From positions 1 to 59,137 of the forward strand of contig JAAFKE010000020.1 in assembly GCA_013298215.1 (NCBI GenBank): a stretch of 59,137 bases of DNA, written 5' to 3'. A program made the translations under genes and the position numbers. Shown here piece by piece: positions 43,901 through 52,930 of the stretch (its first letter is position 1; every line of letters starts with the position of its first letter). The notes below the pieces were generated by a model that ran no database searches, was not told where the DNA came from, and worked only from the letters and a program-made list of their open reading frames with translations. Source of the DNA: Cytophagales bacterium (GTDB lineage Bacteria > Bacteroidota > Bacteroidia > Cytophagales > Spirosomataceae).

Positions 43901-45124
43901 TTACTTTTTTACTACTTTCACTAAAATTACGCGTAATGGCATTTGCTTTTTGAGGGTGTCGCGCGGGCTTAGGCCCGAACCCTTGCCCTGGGCATCCAGA
44001 CGCACCATGTCGATTCCTGCCTTGGCCACCATGTCTTTGAGTGCGTAGGCACGCTTTGAGGATAGCTGCTGGTTGGTATTGGGCAGTTTGGCATCGTTGG
44101 CAAAGGCCACAAATTTTATTTGGGCGTTGGGATATTTTTGCAACAGGGTCGCCAAGTTTTTCACCAGCGAATCTGCAGCGGGGGTGAGTTCGACGGCATT
44201 GTCTACGAAGTTTATTTTAGGGTAGTTGAACGACCGATTTGGTTTGGCGGTGGAGTCGGCGAGGTAGTTGTCTAACTCAGCGAACGCTGAGTTTACCAAC
44301 ACAGCCGCTGGTTTGCGTACTGGTTGTGGCGCACTGGCGGTATCGGTGGGCACCTCAACGGCTATCTCCTCGTCGCCAAATTGTTCAGCATTTGGTTTCT
44401 GAAAATAGTAGTACCCCACGGCCACCGCCGCCGCCAATAGCAGGGCAACACCGCCCCATTTCAACCAATTTACGGCTGGACGGTCGTCGTCGTCGGGATG
44501 GTTTATGAACGGTTGGCGCGCCGCCGGAGCGGGTTTGGCGGGGGTATAATTTGGGGTGGCTGGGGCGGGCGGCTCAACCACGGCCATTGCAAAGCCCTGC
44601 ATACCAAGGGCTTCGATTACTTTATCGGTAAATTGGGGAGCAGCCTCACTTATGAAATCAGACTGAGACGCCAATAAGTTGGCCAAGCCCGTGGTGTCGG
44701 TTTCTTGGGTTTGTGCCCGTTTGCGCAGCAAATCAATGGCCACCAGCATAACTGCGCCCATAAACTGCCCCACCACCGAATTGGGTACCCCGGCAACTCT
44801 TGATACGTGCATGGCCACGGCACTTTTGGCACCAGGCGTAATGGTTTGCACCAACTTATCGCCTTTCAGAATAAACTCGGCAACTGTTGCCGCCGAATCG
44901 CCAGGCGTGGGAGTTCTTGAGTCAGCGTCTTTTTGTTGGGTAAGGTTATGGAGGTGCTTCAAGCCGCTGTCGCTCGAGCCGCGTTTCATAAGTGCCAGCA
45001 CCGTCGATAGTGCCAGTCCGTTCAAGGCACTTTTGGCTTTTTCTTTCGGCAGGTCATTTTGGGCAATCAGCGCATCCGCCAAACCACCGTCGAGGACTTC
45101 TTTTATCGCATTGAATAGGTTCAT
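43901..45124 (-). CDS. DUF937-type N-terminus fused to an OmpA-like peptidoglycan-binding domain
   Basis: A 407-aa protein. Residues 1-190 form a helical DUF937/YidB-like region (MNLFNAIKEVLDGGLADALI..., PGAKSAVAMHVSRVAGVPNSVVGQFMGAV). A proline-rich linker and one membrane helix (about 226-243, WGGVALLLAAAVAVGYYYF) follow. The C-terminal OmpA domain (about 295-407) has LTPAADSLVKNLATLLQKYPNAQI and SSKRAYALKDMVAKAGID...GKGSG. The topology suggests a cytosolic N-terminus and a periplasmic peptidoglycan-binding C-terminus. Function is unknown. It may be co-transcribed with the symporter. Confidence 0.78.
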   Translation of the reverse strand: MNLFNAIKEVLDGGLADALIAQNDLPKEKAKSALNGLALSTVLALMKRGSSDSGLKHLHNLTQQKDADSRTPTPGDSAATVAEFILKGDKLVQTITPGAKSAVAMHVSRVAGVPNSVVGQFMGAVMLVAIDLLRKRAQTQETDTTGLANLLASQSDFISEAAPQFTDKVIEALGMQGFAMAVVEPPAPATPNYTPAKPAPAARQPFINHPDDDDRPAVNWLKWGGVALLLAAAVAVGYYYFQKPNAEQFGDEEIAVEVPTDTASAPQPVRKPAAVLVNSAFAELDNYLADSTAKPNRSFNYPKINFVDNAVELTPAADSLVKNLATLLQKYPNAQIKFVAFANDAKLPNTNQQLSSKRAYALKDMVAKAGIDMVRLDAQGKGSGLSPRDTLKKQMPLRVILVKVVKK

Positions 45125-45328
45125 GATGCTTTGGTGTTGGGATGAATTTGTTGGGCTCGTGGTGACAAAATTATAACTATTTAAATGTCAATTTACAATT
45201 TTAATGTTTTTCATTCCAAATCAGCTGCTAATGTGGGTTTATTGCCAGCACCAAAAGTTGCTAACAACGCGTTAGGCACGATCAAATATCCACGCTCCAC
45301 CAAAACGAGGGTAGTGTGGGCCAAACGT

Positions 45329-46660
45329 TCAATCGTTCCACTCGAATAGTCCTTCGTTGAGGGCATTTAATATCTCATTTTTTTGGTGTCGATGCACCAA
45401 CAGCGACATATTGTGTTCGGAACCGCCATACGAAATCATTCTGATCGGTATGTGCTTGACTACCTCCAGCACTTTGGCGCATAAACCTGGTTTGTCGGCG
45501 TTGAAATCACCCACAATACACACAATAGTTTGGTCGTAGTCGGGCTCTTCGAGTTGGCAAAACTGACTCAGTTCAGCCTTTATTTGGGTCAAATTTGTGG
45601 CGTCATCGATCGTCAGCGACACCGACACCTCGGCCGTCGTAATCATATCGACGGGTGTTTTGTATTTTTCAAAAATCTCAAAAACGCGCCTCAAAAATCC
45701 GTAGGCATTCAGCATTCGCGTAGAGTGTACATACAACGCCGTGATACCGTCTTTGGCGGCTATGGCCTTAAAATCCATGTTGTTGGTTTTTTCGGCAATG
45801 AGCGTACCGTAGGCGGTAGGCTCCATGGTGTTTTTGAGGCGCACCGGCACGCCGTGCATTCGGGCGGGCGTTATGGTGCTGGGATGCAGAATTTTGGCCC
45901 CAAAATAGGCCAGTTCGGCGGCTTCGTCGAACGACAACTCACGGATGGGAAAGGTGCGTTTCACCACGCGCGGGTCGTTGTTGTGCATCCCGTCGATGTC
46001 GGTCCATATCTGCACCTCCTCGGCCCTGATGGCTCCGCCAATGAGCGAAGCCGTGTAGTCTGACCCGCCGCGTTTGAGGTTGTCTATCTCGCCGCGTGGG
46101 TTGCGGCAAATGAACCCCTGCGTCACGATGATCTGCTGGTGGGCGTGCTGGGGCAGTATATCGGCCAGTCTGGCTTCCGTAAAAGCCAAAACGGGCTCGT
46201 TATCATCGTCAATTTTCATAAACTCCAAGGCTGGCAACAGCACCGATGCCACGCCTTGCTCGGCCAAGTAGGCCGCAAACAACTGCGTACTCAGCAGCTC
46301 GCCCTGGGCTACGAGTTCTTTTTCTTGTTTGCTCCCAAAAGGTGCTTCGGCCAGCAATGAGCCAATAAAACCAAACTCGGCACCAACAATTTCCGCGCCT
46401 TTGGCCAAGCCTGCGGGCGTGTCGTAAAGTTCCGACACAAAAGCCTGGTAATGAGCCAAGAGCGCATCGACCTTAGCCTGCGCCTCAACTCTGAGGTTCT
46501 GTTTGGCCAGCTCACCCATCGCAATGAGCGCGTTGGTAGTGCCCGACAGTGCCGACAGCACCACTATTTTTCGTTGGCTATCTTGGGTTATTAGCCCGCA
46601 AATAGACCGCATTCGGTCGGGCTTACCCACGGACGTACCGCCAAATTTCCAGACTTGCAT
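45329..46660 (-). CDS. lysC: Aspartate kinase
   Basis: A 443-aa monofunctional aspartokinase. The N-terminal WKFGGTSVGKPDRM is the kinase signature. NLKRGGSDYTASLIGGAI and WTDIDGMHNNDPRVV bind aspartate/ATP, and FGAKILHPSTITPAR follows. The C-terminal third holds two ACT domains (KTPVDMITTAEVSVSLTID and IVCIVGDFNADKPG) for feedback control by lysine or threonine. It catalyses the first step of Lys/Thr/Met/DAP synthesis. It is followed by ribH in the opposite order of transcription on the same strand. Confidence 0.96.
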   Translation of the reverse strand: MQVWKFGGTSVGKPDRMRSICGLITQDSQRKIVVLSALSGTTNALIAMGELAKQNLRVEAQAKVDALLAHYQAFVSELYDTPAGLAKGAEIVGAEFGFIGSLLAEAPFGSKQEKELVAQGELLSTQLFAAYLAEQGVASVLLPALEFMKIDDDNEPVLAFTEARLADILPQHAHQQIIVTQGFICRNPRGEIDNLKRGGSDYTASLIGGAIRAEEVQIWTDIDGMHNNDPRVVKRTFPIRELSFDEAAELAYFGAKILHPSTITPARMHGVPVRLKNTMEPTAYGTLIAEKTNNMDFKAIAAKDGITALYVHSTRMLNAYGFLRRVFEIFEKYKTPVDMITTAEVSVSLTIDDATNLTQIKAELSQFCQLEEPDYDQTIVCIVGDFNADKPGLCAKVLEVVKHIPIRMISYGGSEHNMSLLVHRHQKNEILNALNEGLFEWND

Positions 46661-46715
46661 TTTTTTATTTTTTTAATTGATGATCCAATAATTTAGGTCA
46701 CTACCGATCCCGTTT

Positions 46716-47222
46716 TTAGAGCGGCACGTTGCCAACGATGTTGTGCCAAAGTCCGAGCATTTTGATGGCCGTTATGGCGGCCTCGTCGCCTTTGTTGCCG
46801 TGTTTGCCGCCCGCCCGGTCGTGGGCTTGCTGCTCGGTGTTGGTGGTTAGTACGCCAAAAACAACGGGTTTATTGGTTTCTAAACCCACCTTGGTAATGC
46901 CATTTGCCACGGCGTCGCAGATAAAATCGAAGTGCCGCGTTTCGCCCTGAATCACGCACCCGAGCGCAATGACGGCATCCGCGCGGCTGTGCTGGGCGTA
47001 CCAACTTGCGCCCAGCGTGAGCTCAAAACTACCTGGCACGTTGCCCCGCAATATGTTTTCGGGCTTGGCACCGTATTCAATTAGCGTGTCGTAGGCTCCT
47101 TTGAAGAGCGCCTCAATGACCTCGGTGTTCCATTCGGCCACCACAATGGCAAACTTGCGGTCGCTGATGTCGATGAGATTGTAGGCAGAAAATTCGCTGA
47201 GATTTTTGTGTTTCGAAGACAT
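46716..47222 (-). CDS. ribH: 6,7-dimethyl-8-ribityllumazine synthase
   Basis: A protein of about 168 aa. The motifs FAIVVAEWNTEV, GNVPGSFELTLGASWYAQ, ALGCVIQGETRHFDFI and FGVLTTNTEQQAHDRAGG are diagnostic of the penultimate step of riboflavin synthesis. The open frame extends 8 codons upstream; the ATG giving MSSKHKNLSEF is preferred. It lies between the GH3 gene and lysC on the minus strand with short gaps; flavin made here serves MetF, SDR-independent and GMC enzymes alike. Confidence 0.95.
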   Translation of the reverse strand: MSSKHKNLSEFSAYNLIDISDRKFAIVVAEWNTEVIEALFKGAYDTLIEYGAKPENILRGNVPGSFELTLGASWYAQHSRADAVIALGCVIQGETRHFDFICDAVANGITKVGLETNKPVVFGVLTTNTEQQAHDRAGGKHGNKGDEAAITAIKMLGLWHNIVGNVPL

Positions 47223-47267
47223 AATACTACGTGAAAATACACGCATTAAAAAATTGGTAACAAAAAA

Positions 47268-48788
47268 TTAGGTTTGAATAACAGTCAGGATGTCGTCCAA
47301 ATATTCGCGGGAGTTACTCAGGCGAGGCACCTTGTGCTGGCCTCCCAATTTGCCGCGCCGCGCCATCCAGTTATAAAAAGTACCGTTGGGCACGTGGTGA
47401 ACGATGGGGCGCACCAGTGCCAGATCGCGGTGGCGTTTGGCATCGTAGTCAGAGTTTACTTCGCGCAGGGTTTTGTCTAATATATGCTCAAAAAGCGACC
47501 GATCGGCGGGTGCTTCGCTAAACTCAATAATCCACTCATGCCGCCCGCGCGTGCCGTTGTCCATGTAGATTGGGCCTGCCGTGTATTCGCTCAAAACCGC
47601 CCCCGTGGCTTCGCAAGCCGACGTTATGGCGCGGTCGGCGTTGTCCACAATCAGCTCTTCGCCGAAGGCATTTATAAAGTGTTTGGTGCGCCCACTGACC
47701 TTTACCCGAAAGGGATTTAGACAGGTAAATTTAATGGTGTCGCCAATTTTGTACCGCCACAAGCCCGCATTTGTCGAAATAATCAGGGCGTAGTTGGTAT
47801 CTAACTGCACTTGGTCCAGCGTGAGGGCATCGGGGTGTTCTTGGTCGGCTTTCTCGGCGGGAACAAATTCGTAGAAAACCCCGTAGTCGAGCATCAGGAG
47901 CATTTCACCTGGCTTCGAGAGGTCGTCTTGGATGGCAAAACAACCCTCGGAGGCGTTATAAATTTCCAAATAATTGACCGCCTTAGACGGAAAATATTTG
48001 GTTTGAAACAACTCCCGGTAGGGCTGAAAAGCCACTGCACCGTGCACAAAAACCTCAAAATTGGGCCAGATATCCAACATAGAGCTAACCCGATTTTTTT
48101 CCATTATCCTGTCCATCAAAATAACCACCCACGTTGGCACGCCGAGGATGCTGGTCACGTTTTCGAGGCGGGTAATCTCGGCCATTCGGGCTACTTTCTC
48201 CTCCCAATTGTCGAGCAGTGCCACTTCGATGGGTGGCGTTCGCATGTATTCGCCCCAGGCGGGCAGGTTTTTCATAATAATGGCCGAGACATCGCCCGCC
48301 ATCAGGTCAATATTGTGGGGGTTGGGCTGCAAACTACCCCCAATGGAGAGTGCCTTCCCGTCGAAAACAGCCGTTTCGGGGCGGTTTTGCACAAAAAGCG
48401 TCATCATGTCTTTGCCGCCCCGGTAGTGGCAATCCTCCAACGATTCGGGCGACATGGGCAGAAACTTACTCCTGGCGTTGGTAGTGCCCGACGACTTAGA
48501 GAACCACTCAATGTCCGACGGCCAAAGTACATTTTGCTCGCCTTTCAGCACGCGCTCTATGTACGGGAAAAGCACTTCGTAGCTCGAAACGGGTACGCGC
48601 TCCTGAAACTCGCGAATGGTTTGGATGTTAGAGTACCCGTGTTTTGTTCCCCATTCGGTACGCTTGGCAGCATCTATGAGCTCGTGGAATACTTGGTTTT
48701 GAACTTCCAACGGAAACGCCTTGAAGTGTTCGATGCGCTCCATACGGCGTTTCATAAACCAAGAAAGTATGTCGTTGAGGATGCGCAT
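47268..48788 (-). CDS. GH3 family acyl-acid-amido synthetase-like protein
   Basis: A protein of about 506 aa related to plant GH3 auxin-amino-acid ligases, which adenylate a carboxylic acid and join it to an amino acid. ATP motif 1 is FSKSSGTTNARSKFLP and motif 2 (about 295) YLEIYNASEGCFAIQ. Motif 3 is YALIISTNAGLWRYKIGDTI, with a following VSGRTKHFINAFGEE. Bacteroidota commonly carry such genes, without known substrate. The ATG at 48788 (MRILNDILSW) is preferred to 48866 because a TACATTTG -7-like element lies at 48818-48825, giving a leader of roughly 20-25 nt. Confidence 0.9.
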   Translation of the reverse strand: MRILNDILSWFMKRRMERIEHFKAFPLEVQNQVFHELIDAAKRTEWGTKHGYSNIQTIREFQERVPVSSYEVLFPYIERVLKGEQNVLWPSDIEWFSKSSGTTNARSKFLPMSPESLEDCHYRGGKDMMTLFVQNRPETAVFDGKALSIGGSLQPNPHNIDLMAGDVSAIIMKNLPAWGEYMRTPPIEVALLDNWEEKVARMAEITRLENVTSILGVPTWVVILMDRIMEKNRVSSMLDIWPNFEVFVHGAVAFQPYRELFQTKYFPSKAVNYLEIYNASEGCFAIQDDLSKPGEMLLMLDYGVFYEFVPAEKADQEHPDALTLDQVQLDTNYALIISTNAGLWRYKIGDTIKFTCLNPFRVKVSGRTKHFINAFGEELIVDNADRAITSACEATGAVLSEYTAGPIYMDNGTRGRHEWIIEFSEAPADRSLFEHILDKTLREVNSDYDAKRHRDLALVRPIVHHVPNGTFYNWMARRGKLGGQHKVPRLSNSREYLDDILTVIQT

Positions 48789-48889
48789 CGAAACGAATTG
48801 ATAGTACTTTGACACCCCAAATGTAGCCAAAAAGTAGGTTTGATAAAAAGGAGTGTGCCAAAACAAGCAAAACTAATGCCCGTTTTGGT

Positions 48890-49777
48890 TCATAACCCGC
48901 GCGCCCGATCAGGATAGTCGGTTATTAGGCCGTCCGTGCCGAGGGCTTTTATTTGTTGCATTTCGTCGCGGGTGTTCACCGTCCACGGAATTACTTTTAT
49001 GCCCTTTTGGTGGAGTTGCTCCACGGCGCGTTGGTTGAGCAGCCTGTAGTACGGACTGTAGATGGCGGGCGCAAATCCGAGGCTTTTTAGGTTCGCCTCC
49101 ACTCCTTTCATGTTAGACACCAACGCCGACAACTGCACGGGCAAAAACCGCTTATTGGTTATTTGGGCGTGCCAGTATTTGAGCACCTCAAAATCGAAAC
49201 TTTGGAGGACAACCCGACGCGGCTCAATTTTTTGTTGTACCAAAACCGCATGTACCAATTCCGAAAACTCGGCTGGTTTGGGCTGCGACAGGCCGTACTC
49301 GGTTTGCTCACTCTTGATTTCGATGTTGTATTTGCAAGGTGGCAGTTTTTTTGTCGTTAGATACCGTTCAACCTCCTCGATAACTTCGCTCAAAAGCGGC
49401 TTGTACGTACTTATTTTCTGTTGTTCTGCAAACGCCTCGTTGCCCCTGGCGCCAATGTCATATTTTTTTATTTGCTCATAACTGAGTTTATACAAGTTTA
49501 TCTTGTCCGATTTCAAAACGGGTGTACCGTCGGGCTTACTGCAATAATCAGCATGAAAGTACGGTTCGTGCGACACCACCACCTGGCCGTCGCCCGAGAT
49601 CACCACGTCCATTTCGAGCGTGTGAACGCCCAGGTCGAGTGCCTTCAAAAAAGCTGGGATCGAGTTTTCGGGCATCAGTCCGCGGCAGCCACGGTGGCCC
49701 TGAATTTCGTAAGTCTGGTCTTGGGCACGCGTGGCCATGGTTAGTGATGCGAGAAAAATGAGCAGTGTTGTTTTCAT
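48890..49777 (-). CDS. Glycerophosphodiester phosphodiesterase, exported
   Basis: A 295-aa GDPD-fold enzyme with a signal peptide (MKTTLLIFLASLTMATRAQ). Catalytic motifs are GHRGCRGLMPENSIPAF, LEMDVVISGDGQVVVSHEPYF and YNIEIKSE. The C-terminal half has VVLQSFDFEVL and IPWTVNTRDEMQQIKALGTDGLITDYPDR. It splits glycerophosphodiesters to glycerol-3-phosphate and an alcohol in the periplasm, needing a divalent metal. Length is normal. A -7-like TATTTTTG lies 33-40 bp upstream. Confidence 0.94.
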   Translation of the reverse strand: MKTTLLIFLASLTMATRAQDQTYEIQGHRGCRGLMPENSIPAFLKALDLGVHTLEMDVVISGDGQVVVSHEPYFHADYCSKPDGTPVLKSDKINLYKLSYEQIKKYDIGARGNEAFAEQQKISTYKPLLSEVIEEVERYLTTKKLPPCKYNIEIKSEQTEYGLSQPKPAEFSELVHAVLVQQKIEPRRVVLQSFDFEVLKYWHAQITNKRFLPVQLSALVSNMKGVEANLKSLGFAPAIYSPYYRLLNQRAVEQLHQKGIKVIPWTVNTRDEMQQIKALGTDGLITDYPDRARGL

Positions 49778-49848
49778 AATTCTAAATTAATTGGGGTGCA
49801 TGCGGCACCCAAAAATACTATTATTTCCTTTTGGGTGGTTAGAGAGCC

Positions 49849-49940
49849 GTTGCCCGTGTCCCCACGGGCGACCTTAGGTTGTCAGTGAAGACACTGACAA
49901 CGGCGGTACAGAGCGGTGTAAAGACACTGACAACGGCGAT
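49849..49940. repeat. Intergenic tetraloop-hairpin repeat cluster
   Basis: Three related units lie between the phosphodiesterase and serine hydrolase genes. Unit 1 (49849-49872) has arms GTTGCCCGTG and CACGGGCGAC around TCCC. Unit 2 (49878-49901) has arms GTTGTCAGTG and CACTGACAAC around AAGA (TCTT on the other strand). A half unit (GTGTAAAGACACTGACAACGG) begins at 49916. The same arms recur at 53011-53044. Confidence 0.75.
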
Positions 49941-49998
49941 GATGATCGAGTGAACGGATGATCGAATATAGTGATTTAAAACAACCAAATGCCAAACC

Positions 49999-51204
49999 TC
50001 AGAACATATCTTTTTCGATGTCGCTGGGTTGTTCTTTGCCGTGCAAGATTTCTAATAACGGCTTAATCTGGTACACCGAGCGGTCGTATCGGTTGGTGAG
50101 AATAATAATCACAAACTCGTCTTTGGGGCTAAACCACATAAGCGTGTTGTATCCTTTCCACCAGCCCGTGTGGTAAATATACTTGGCCGTGCGCGTGCTG
50201 TCGGCCACGTGCATCCTAAAACCGTAGCCGTAGTTTTTTATGCCACCCCGCTCGAAACTGCGCGGCGTAAAGGCTTCTTTGCGCAGGTCGGCCCGCAAAA
50301 TACAATCGCTGTTTATGCCCTTGTACCAACGATACAAGTCCTCGGCGGTCGAGTACACGCCCTTGTCGCCCAGTATGTCGTCGTAGTTGTCTTTGGGTAG
50401 TTTACGGCCATATTGGTGTCCAACGGTTGTATTTAGGTGCAACGAATCATTTTTAGACGTAACCAAAAAGGTGTTTTTCATGCCCAGCGGCTTGAAGATA
50501 ACTTGCTGCAAATAGGCTTCAAAACTCATGCCAGACACCTTTTCGATGATCGAAGCCAACACAGAATAATTGGTGTTGCAGTAGCCGAAATTACGGTTGG
50601 GATAATTGTACGGCTTTGGTTTCACGGCGGCCAACCAACGCATAATATCGGCGTTGTTGGGGTACGGATTTCGCTTTCGCACGCTGTCGGTCAGCACGTA
50701 TGCGTAGTTGGGCAGCCCGCTTCGGTGGCTCAAAAGCGACCGGATATACACATTTTTGTAGGGAAAATCGGGAAAGAAACGCCTAACGCTGTCGTCTAAA
50801 CTGAGCTTTTGCGCCTCCACCAATTTGAGCGTAGCAATGGCCGTAAAAGTTTTGGACAAAGATGCCAACTGAAATTTGGAATCGATCTTGAGGGTGTCTT
50901 TGGCCCGAATATCGGCGTAGCCAAACGAATTTTTGTAGAGCACCACCCCACGTTGGGCGATCAGCACGGCTCCATTGAACCCAAATTTTGCCCGCCGTTT
51001 AAAAAGTGTGTCTAATTGTTTAGTCTTGAGGTCAGCGTTAAGTTTAGCCCTCAAAATACCCTCTTGGGCGTCGTCTAAACCGCCATCAATGCAATTGAAG
51101 ACTTTCTGGCTTTTTTTTGCGCGCGAGCCGTCGCCAGTATTGTTGCAAGAAAATGCCAAAGCAAGGCACGAAAACGAGATAATCAAAAGGCTTTTAAGAG
51201 TCAT
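49999..51204 (-). CDS. Class C beta-lactamase-fold serine hydrolase lipoprotein
   Basis: A 401-aa protein. The signal peptide ends in SCLALAFSC, predicting a lipoprotein (Cys20). The beta-lactamase/transpeptidase-like domain has the nucleophile motif SLSK (S115-K118), the YxN motif YCNTNYSVLASIIEKV, LLSHRSGLPNYAY and a C-terminal HTGWWKGYNTLMWF in place of KTG. Such enzymes are esterases, D-peptidases or beta-lactamases; antibiotic hydrolysis is not implied. It is located in the cell envelope and alone in a minus-strand run. Confidence 0.88.
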   Translation of the reverse strand: MTLKSLLIISFSCLALAFSCNNTGDGSRAKKSQKVFNCIDGGLDDAQEGILRAKLNADLKTKQLDTLFKRRAKFGFNGAVLIAQRGVVLYKNSFGYADIRAKDTLKIDSKFQLASLSKTFTAIATLKLVEAQKLSLDDSVRRFFPDFPYKNVYIRSLLSHRSGLPNYAYVLTDSVRKRNPYPNNADIMRWLAAVKPKPYNYPNRNFGYCNTNYSVLASIIEKVSGMSFEAYLQQVIFKPLGMKNTFLVTSKNDSLHLNTTVGHQYGRKLPKDNYDDILGDKGVYSTAEDLYRWYKGINSDCILRADLRKEAFTPRSFERGGIKNYGYGFRMHVADSTRTAKYIYHTGWWKGYNTLMWFSPKDEFVIIILTNRYDRSVYQIKPLLEILHGKEQPSDIEKDMF

Positions 51205-51341
51205 CCAGACAGAACGTTCGCAACGAAGGTGGTGTTGCTCCCTTCGTCAATTTAAAAAAATCTTTTTGGATCAGCCAGAAGCAACCCAAAAGATGCACCG
51301 CACAATTACCCGTGTCTTTACTGAGACGCAGTAAGGGGGCG

Positions 51342-51605
51342 TTAGATTGCGGGCGTAAGATTGACCGCCTCAACCCGCTTAACCTCGGGAACGGCCTTGA
51401 GTATGGCCTCCTCTAAACCTGCTTTAAAGGTCATCGTAGACATGGGGCAGGTGCCGCACGAACCCAGTAGTTCGAGGCGCACAACGTTGTCTTCGGTCAG
51501 GTCAAGCAGCCTAACATTCCCGCCGTCGGCGGCTAAATACGGCCGCACGGTGTCGAGGGCCGTTTCGATCCGTTTGCGGATGTCGGGTTTGTTGTTTGTA
51601 GTCAT
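51342..51605 (-). CDS. NifU C-terminal-domain Fe-S scaffold protein
   Basis: An 87-aa protein consisting only of the NifU C-terminal (Nfu) domain. It has RPYLAADGGNVRLLDL and the Fe-S-binding GSCGTCPMSTMTFKAGLEEAI (C50, C53). Nfu proteins carry 4Fe-4S clusters to apo-targets. It is 56 bp downstream of the Mrp/ApbC gene on the same strand, making a natural Fe-S carrier pair. Confidence 0.94.
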   Translation of the reverse strand: MTTNNKPDIRKRIETALDTVRPYLAADGGNVRLLDLTEDNVVRLELLGSCGTCPMSTMTFKAGLEEAILKAVPEVKRVEAVNLTPAI

Positions 51606-51661
51606 TTAAGTATGAATAGAATCAAAATTGGTCATTATTGGTCGAATAAACAAATTTTGGG

Positions 51662-52768
51662 TTAGAGCTTTATTTCTACGCGCTTGGTCTGGGCCACGTT
51701 GGCATTTCGGATTGCCACCTGCTGGGCCAACGCCTCGGCCACTTGCCTAAAAGCGGCTTGGGCAACGGGCTCGTCGTTCAAAAACGCGGGTTTGCCCGCA
51801 TCGCCCGCCTCGCGGATGCTCTGCACGATGGGTATCTGGCCCAGCAAGGGCACGTCAAATTTATCGGCCAGTTGCTGCCCCCCGCCGCTTCCAAACAAAT
51901 AATACTTGTTTTCGGGGAGTTCGGCGGGCGTAAAATACGCCATGTTCTCGACCACCCCCAGTACGGGCACGTTTATCTGCGGCTGGCGGAACATCTGCAC
52001 GCCCTTGATGGCATCGGCCAGGGCTACTTTTTGGGGCGTGGTCACAATGATGGCCCCCGTAACTGGCACGGTTTGCACGAGCGTGAGGTGAATGTCGGAT
52101 GTGCCAGGCGGCAAGTCAATGAGCAAGTAGTCTAACTCGCCCCAGTTAGTGTCGCCAAAAAACTGCCGCAGGGCTTGGCTGGCCATTGGGCCGCGCCAAA
52201 CAATGGCACTTTCGGCGGGGGTCAAAAAACCAATGGAGATAATTTTTATGCCAAACTGCTGAATTGGGTTAATCATGTTTTTGCCGTCGATCTGCGTGAT
52301 GGCGGGCTGCATGTCCTCGGCTCCAAACATAACGGGCATCGACGGCCCCGAAATATCGGCATCGATTATTCCCACTTTTGCCCCTGCCTTGTGGAGGGCA
52401 ACGGCCAGGTTGGCCGTAACCGTCGATTTGCCAACGCCGCCCTTGCCAGATGAAACGGCGATGACGTTTTTCACGCCAGGAATCATTGCGCCACCCGCGC
52501 GGGTAGAGGTAACGTCGGCCGTCAGATTGACCGTTACCTGAACTTGGTTGCCAAAAAACTGGTGAATAGCATCGGTGCAACGCTTGCGGATGAGTTCTTT
52601 AAGCGGGCAGGCTGGTGTGGTAAGTACGACCGTGAAACTGACCTGATCTATGCCCACTTCGATGTCTTTAATCATGCCGAGGGAAACGAGATCTTTTTTG
52701 AGATCGGGTTCTTCGACCGTGCTCAGGGCCTGCAGTATTTTATCTTTGTTGATGGTGAGTTCTCCCAT
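51662..52768 (-). CDS. apbC: Mrp/ApbC family iron-sulfur carrier ATPase
   Basis: A 368-aa protein. The N-terminal DUF59/MIP18 domain (about 5-85, DLVSLGMIKDIEVG...TTPACPLKELI) precedes a P-loop NTPase with the deviant Walker A SSGKGGVGKSTV (about 106-117). IDADISGPSMPVMFG, YLLIDLPPGTSDIHLTL and VVENMAYF follow. The CxxC used for cluster binding in some homologues is not evident around GVVENMAYFTP, so this is the Cys-poor form. It delivers Fe-S clusters in the cytosol, together with the downstream NifU-C protein. Confidence 0.93.
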   Translation of the reverse strand: MGELTINKDKILQALSTVEEPDLKKDLVSLGMIKDIEVGIDQVSFTVVLTTPACPLKELIRKRCTDAIHQFFGNQVQVTVNLTADVTSTRAGGAMIPGVKNVIAVSSGKGGVGKSTVTANLAVALHKAGAKVGIIDADISGPSMPVMFGAEDMQPAITQIDGKNMINPIQQFGIKIISIGFLTPAESAIVWRGPMASQALRQFFGDTNWGELDYLLIDLPPGTSDIHLTLVQTVPVTGAIIVTTPQKVALADAIKGVQMFRQPQINVPVLGVVENMAYFTPAELPENKYYLFGSGGGQQLADKFDVPLLGQIPIVQSIREAGDAGKPAFLNDEPVAQAAFRQVAEALAQQVAIRNANVAQTKRVEIKL

Positions 52769-52790
52769 GGGGCGCTTTCAAATTTATTGG

Positions 52791-52798
52791 CAAAACTA
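52791..52798 (-). promoter_or_regulatory. Candidate -7 element for apbC
   Basis: TAGTTTTG on the minus strand fits TAnnTTTG and would start transcription about 16 nt upstream of the apbC ATG. No TTTG or TTG stands at 17-21 nt spacing, so support is partial. Confidence 0.35.
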
Positions 52799-52930
52799 CG
52801 AAAAGCCTTTCAAAGTTCGTGCGTTCCGACGAAAACAGTGGCCCGTAATTATTTCGGCTCCAACGCCACCCAGCCACTACCAACCAAGCTGCACTATTTC
52901 AAAAAACACAGACAAATTCGTTGCACTTGA

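Noticed and set aside
47811-48812. 333-codon open frame on the plus strand
   Set aside because: Antisense shadow of the GH3 gene, whose motifs are unmistakable.
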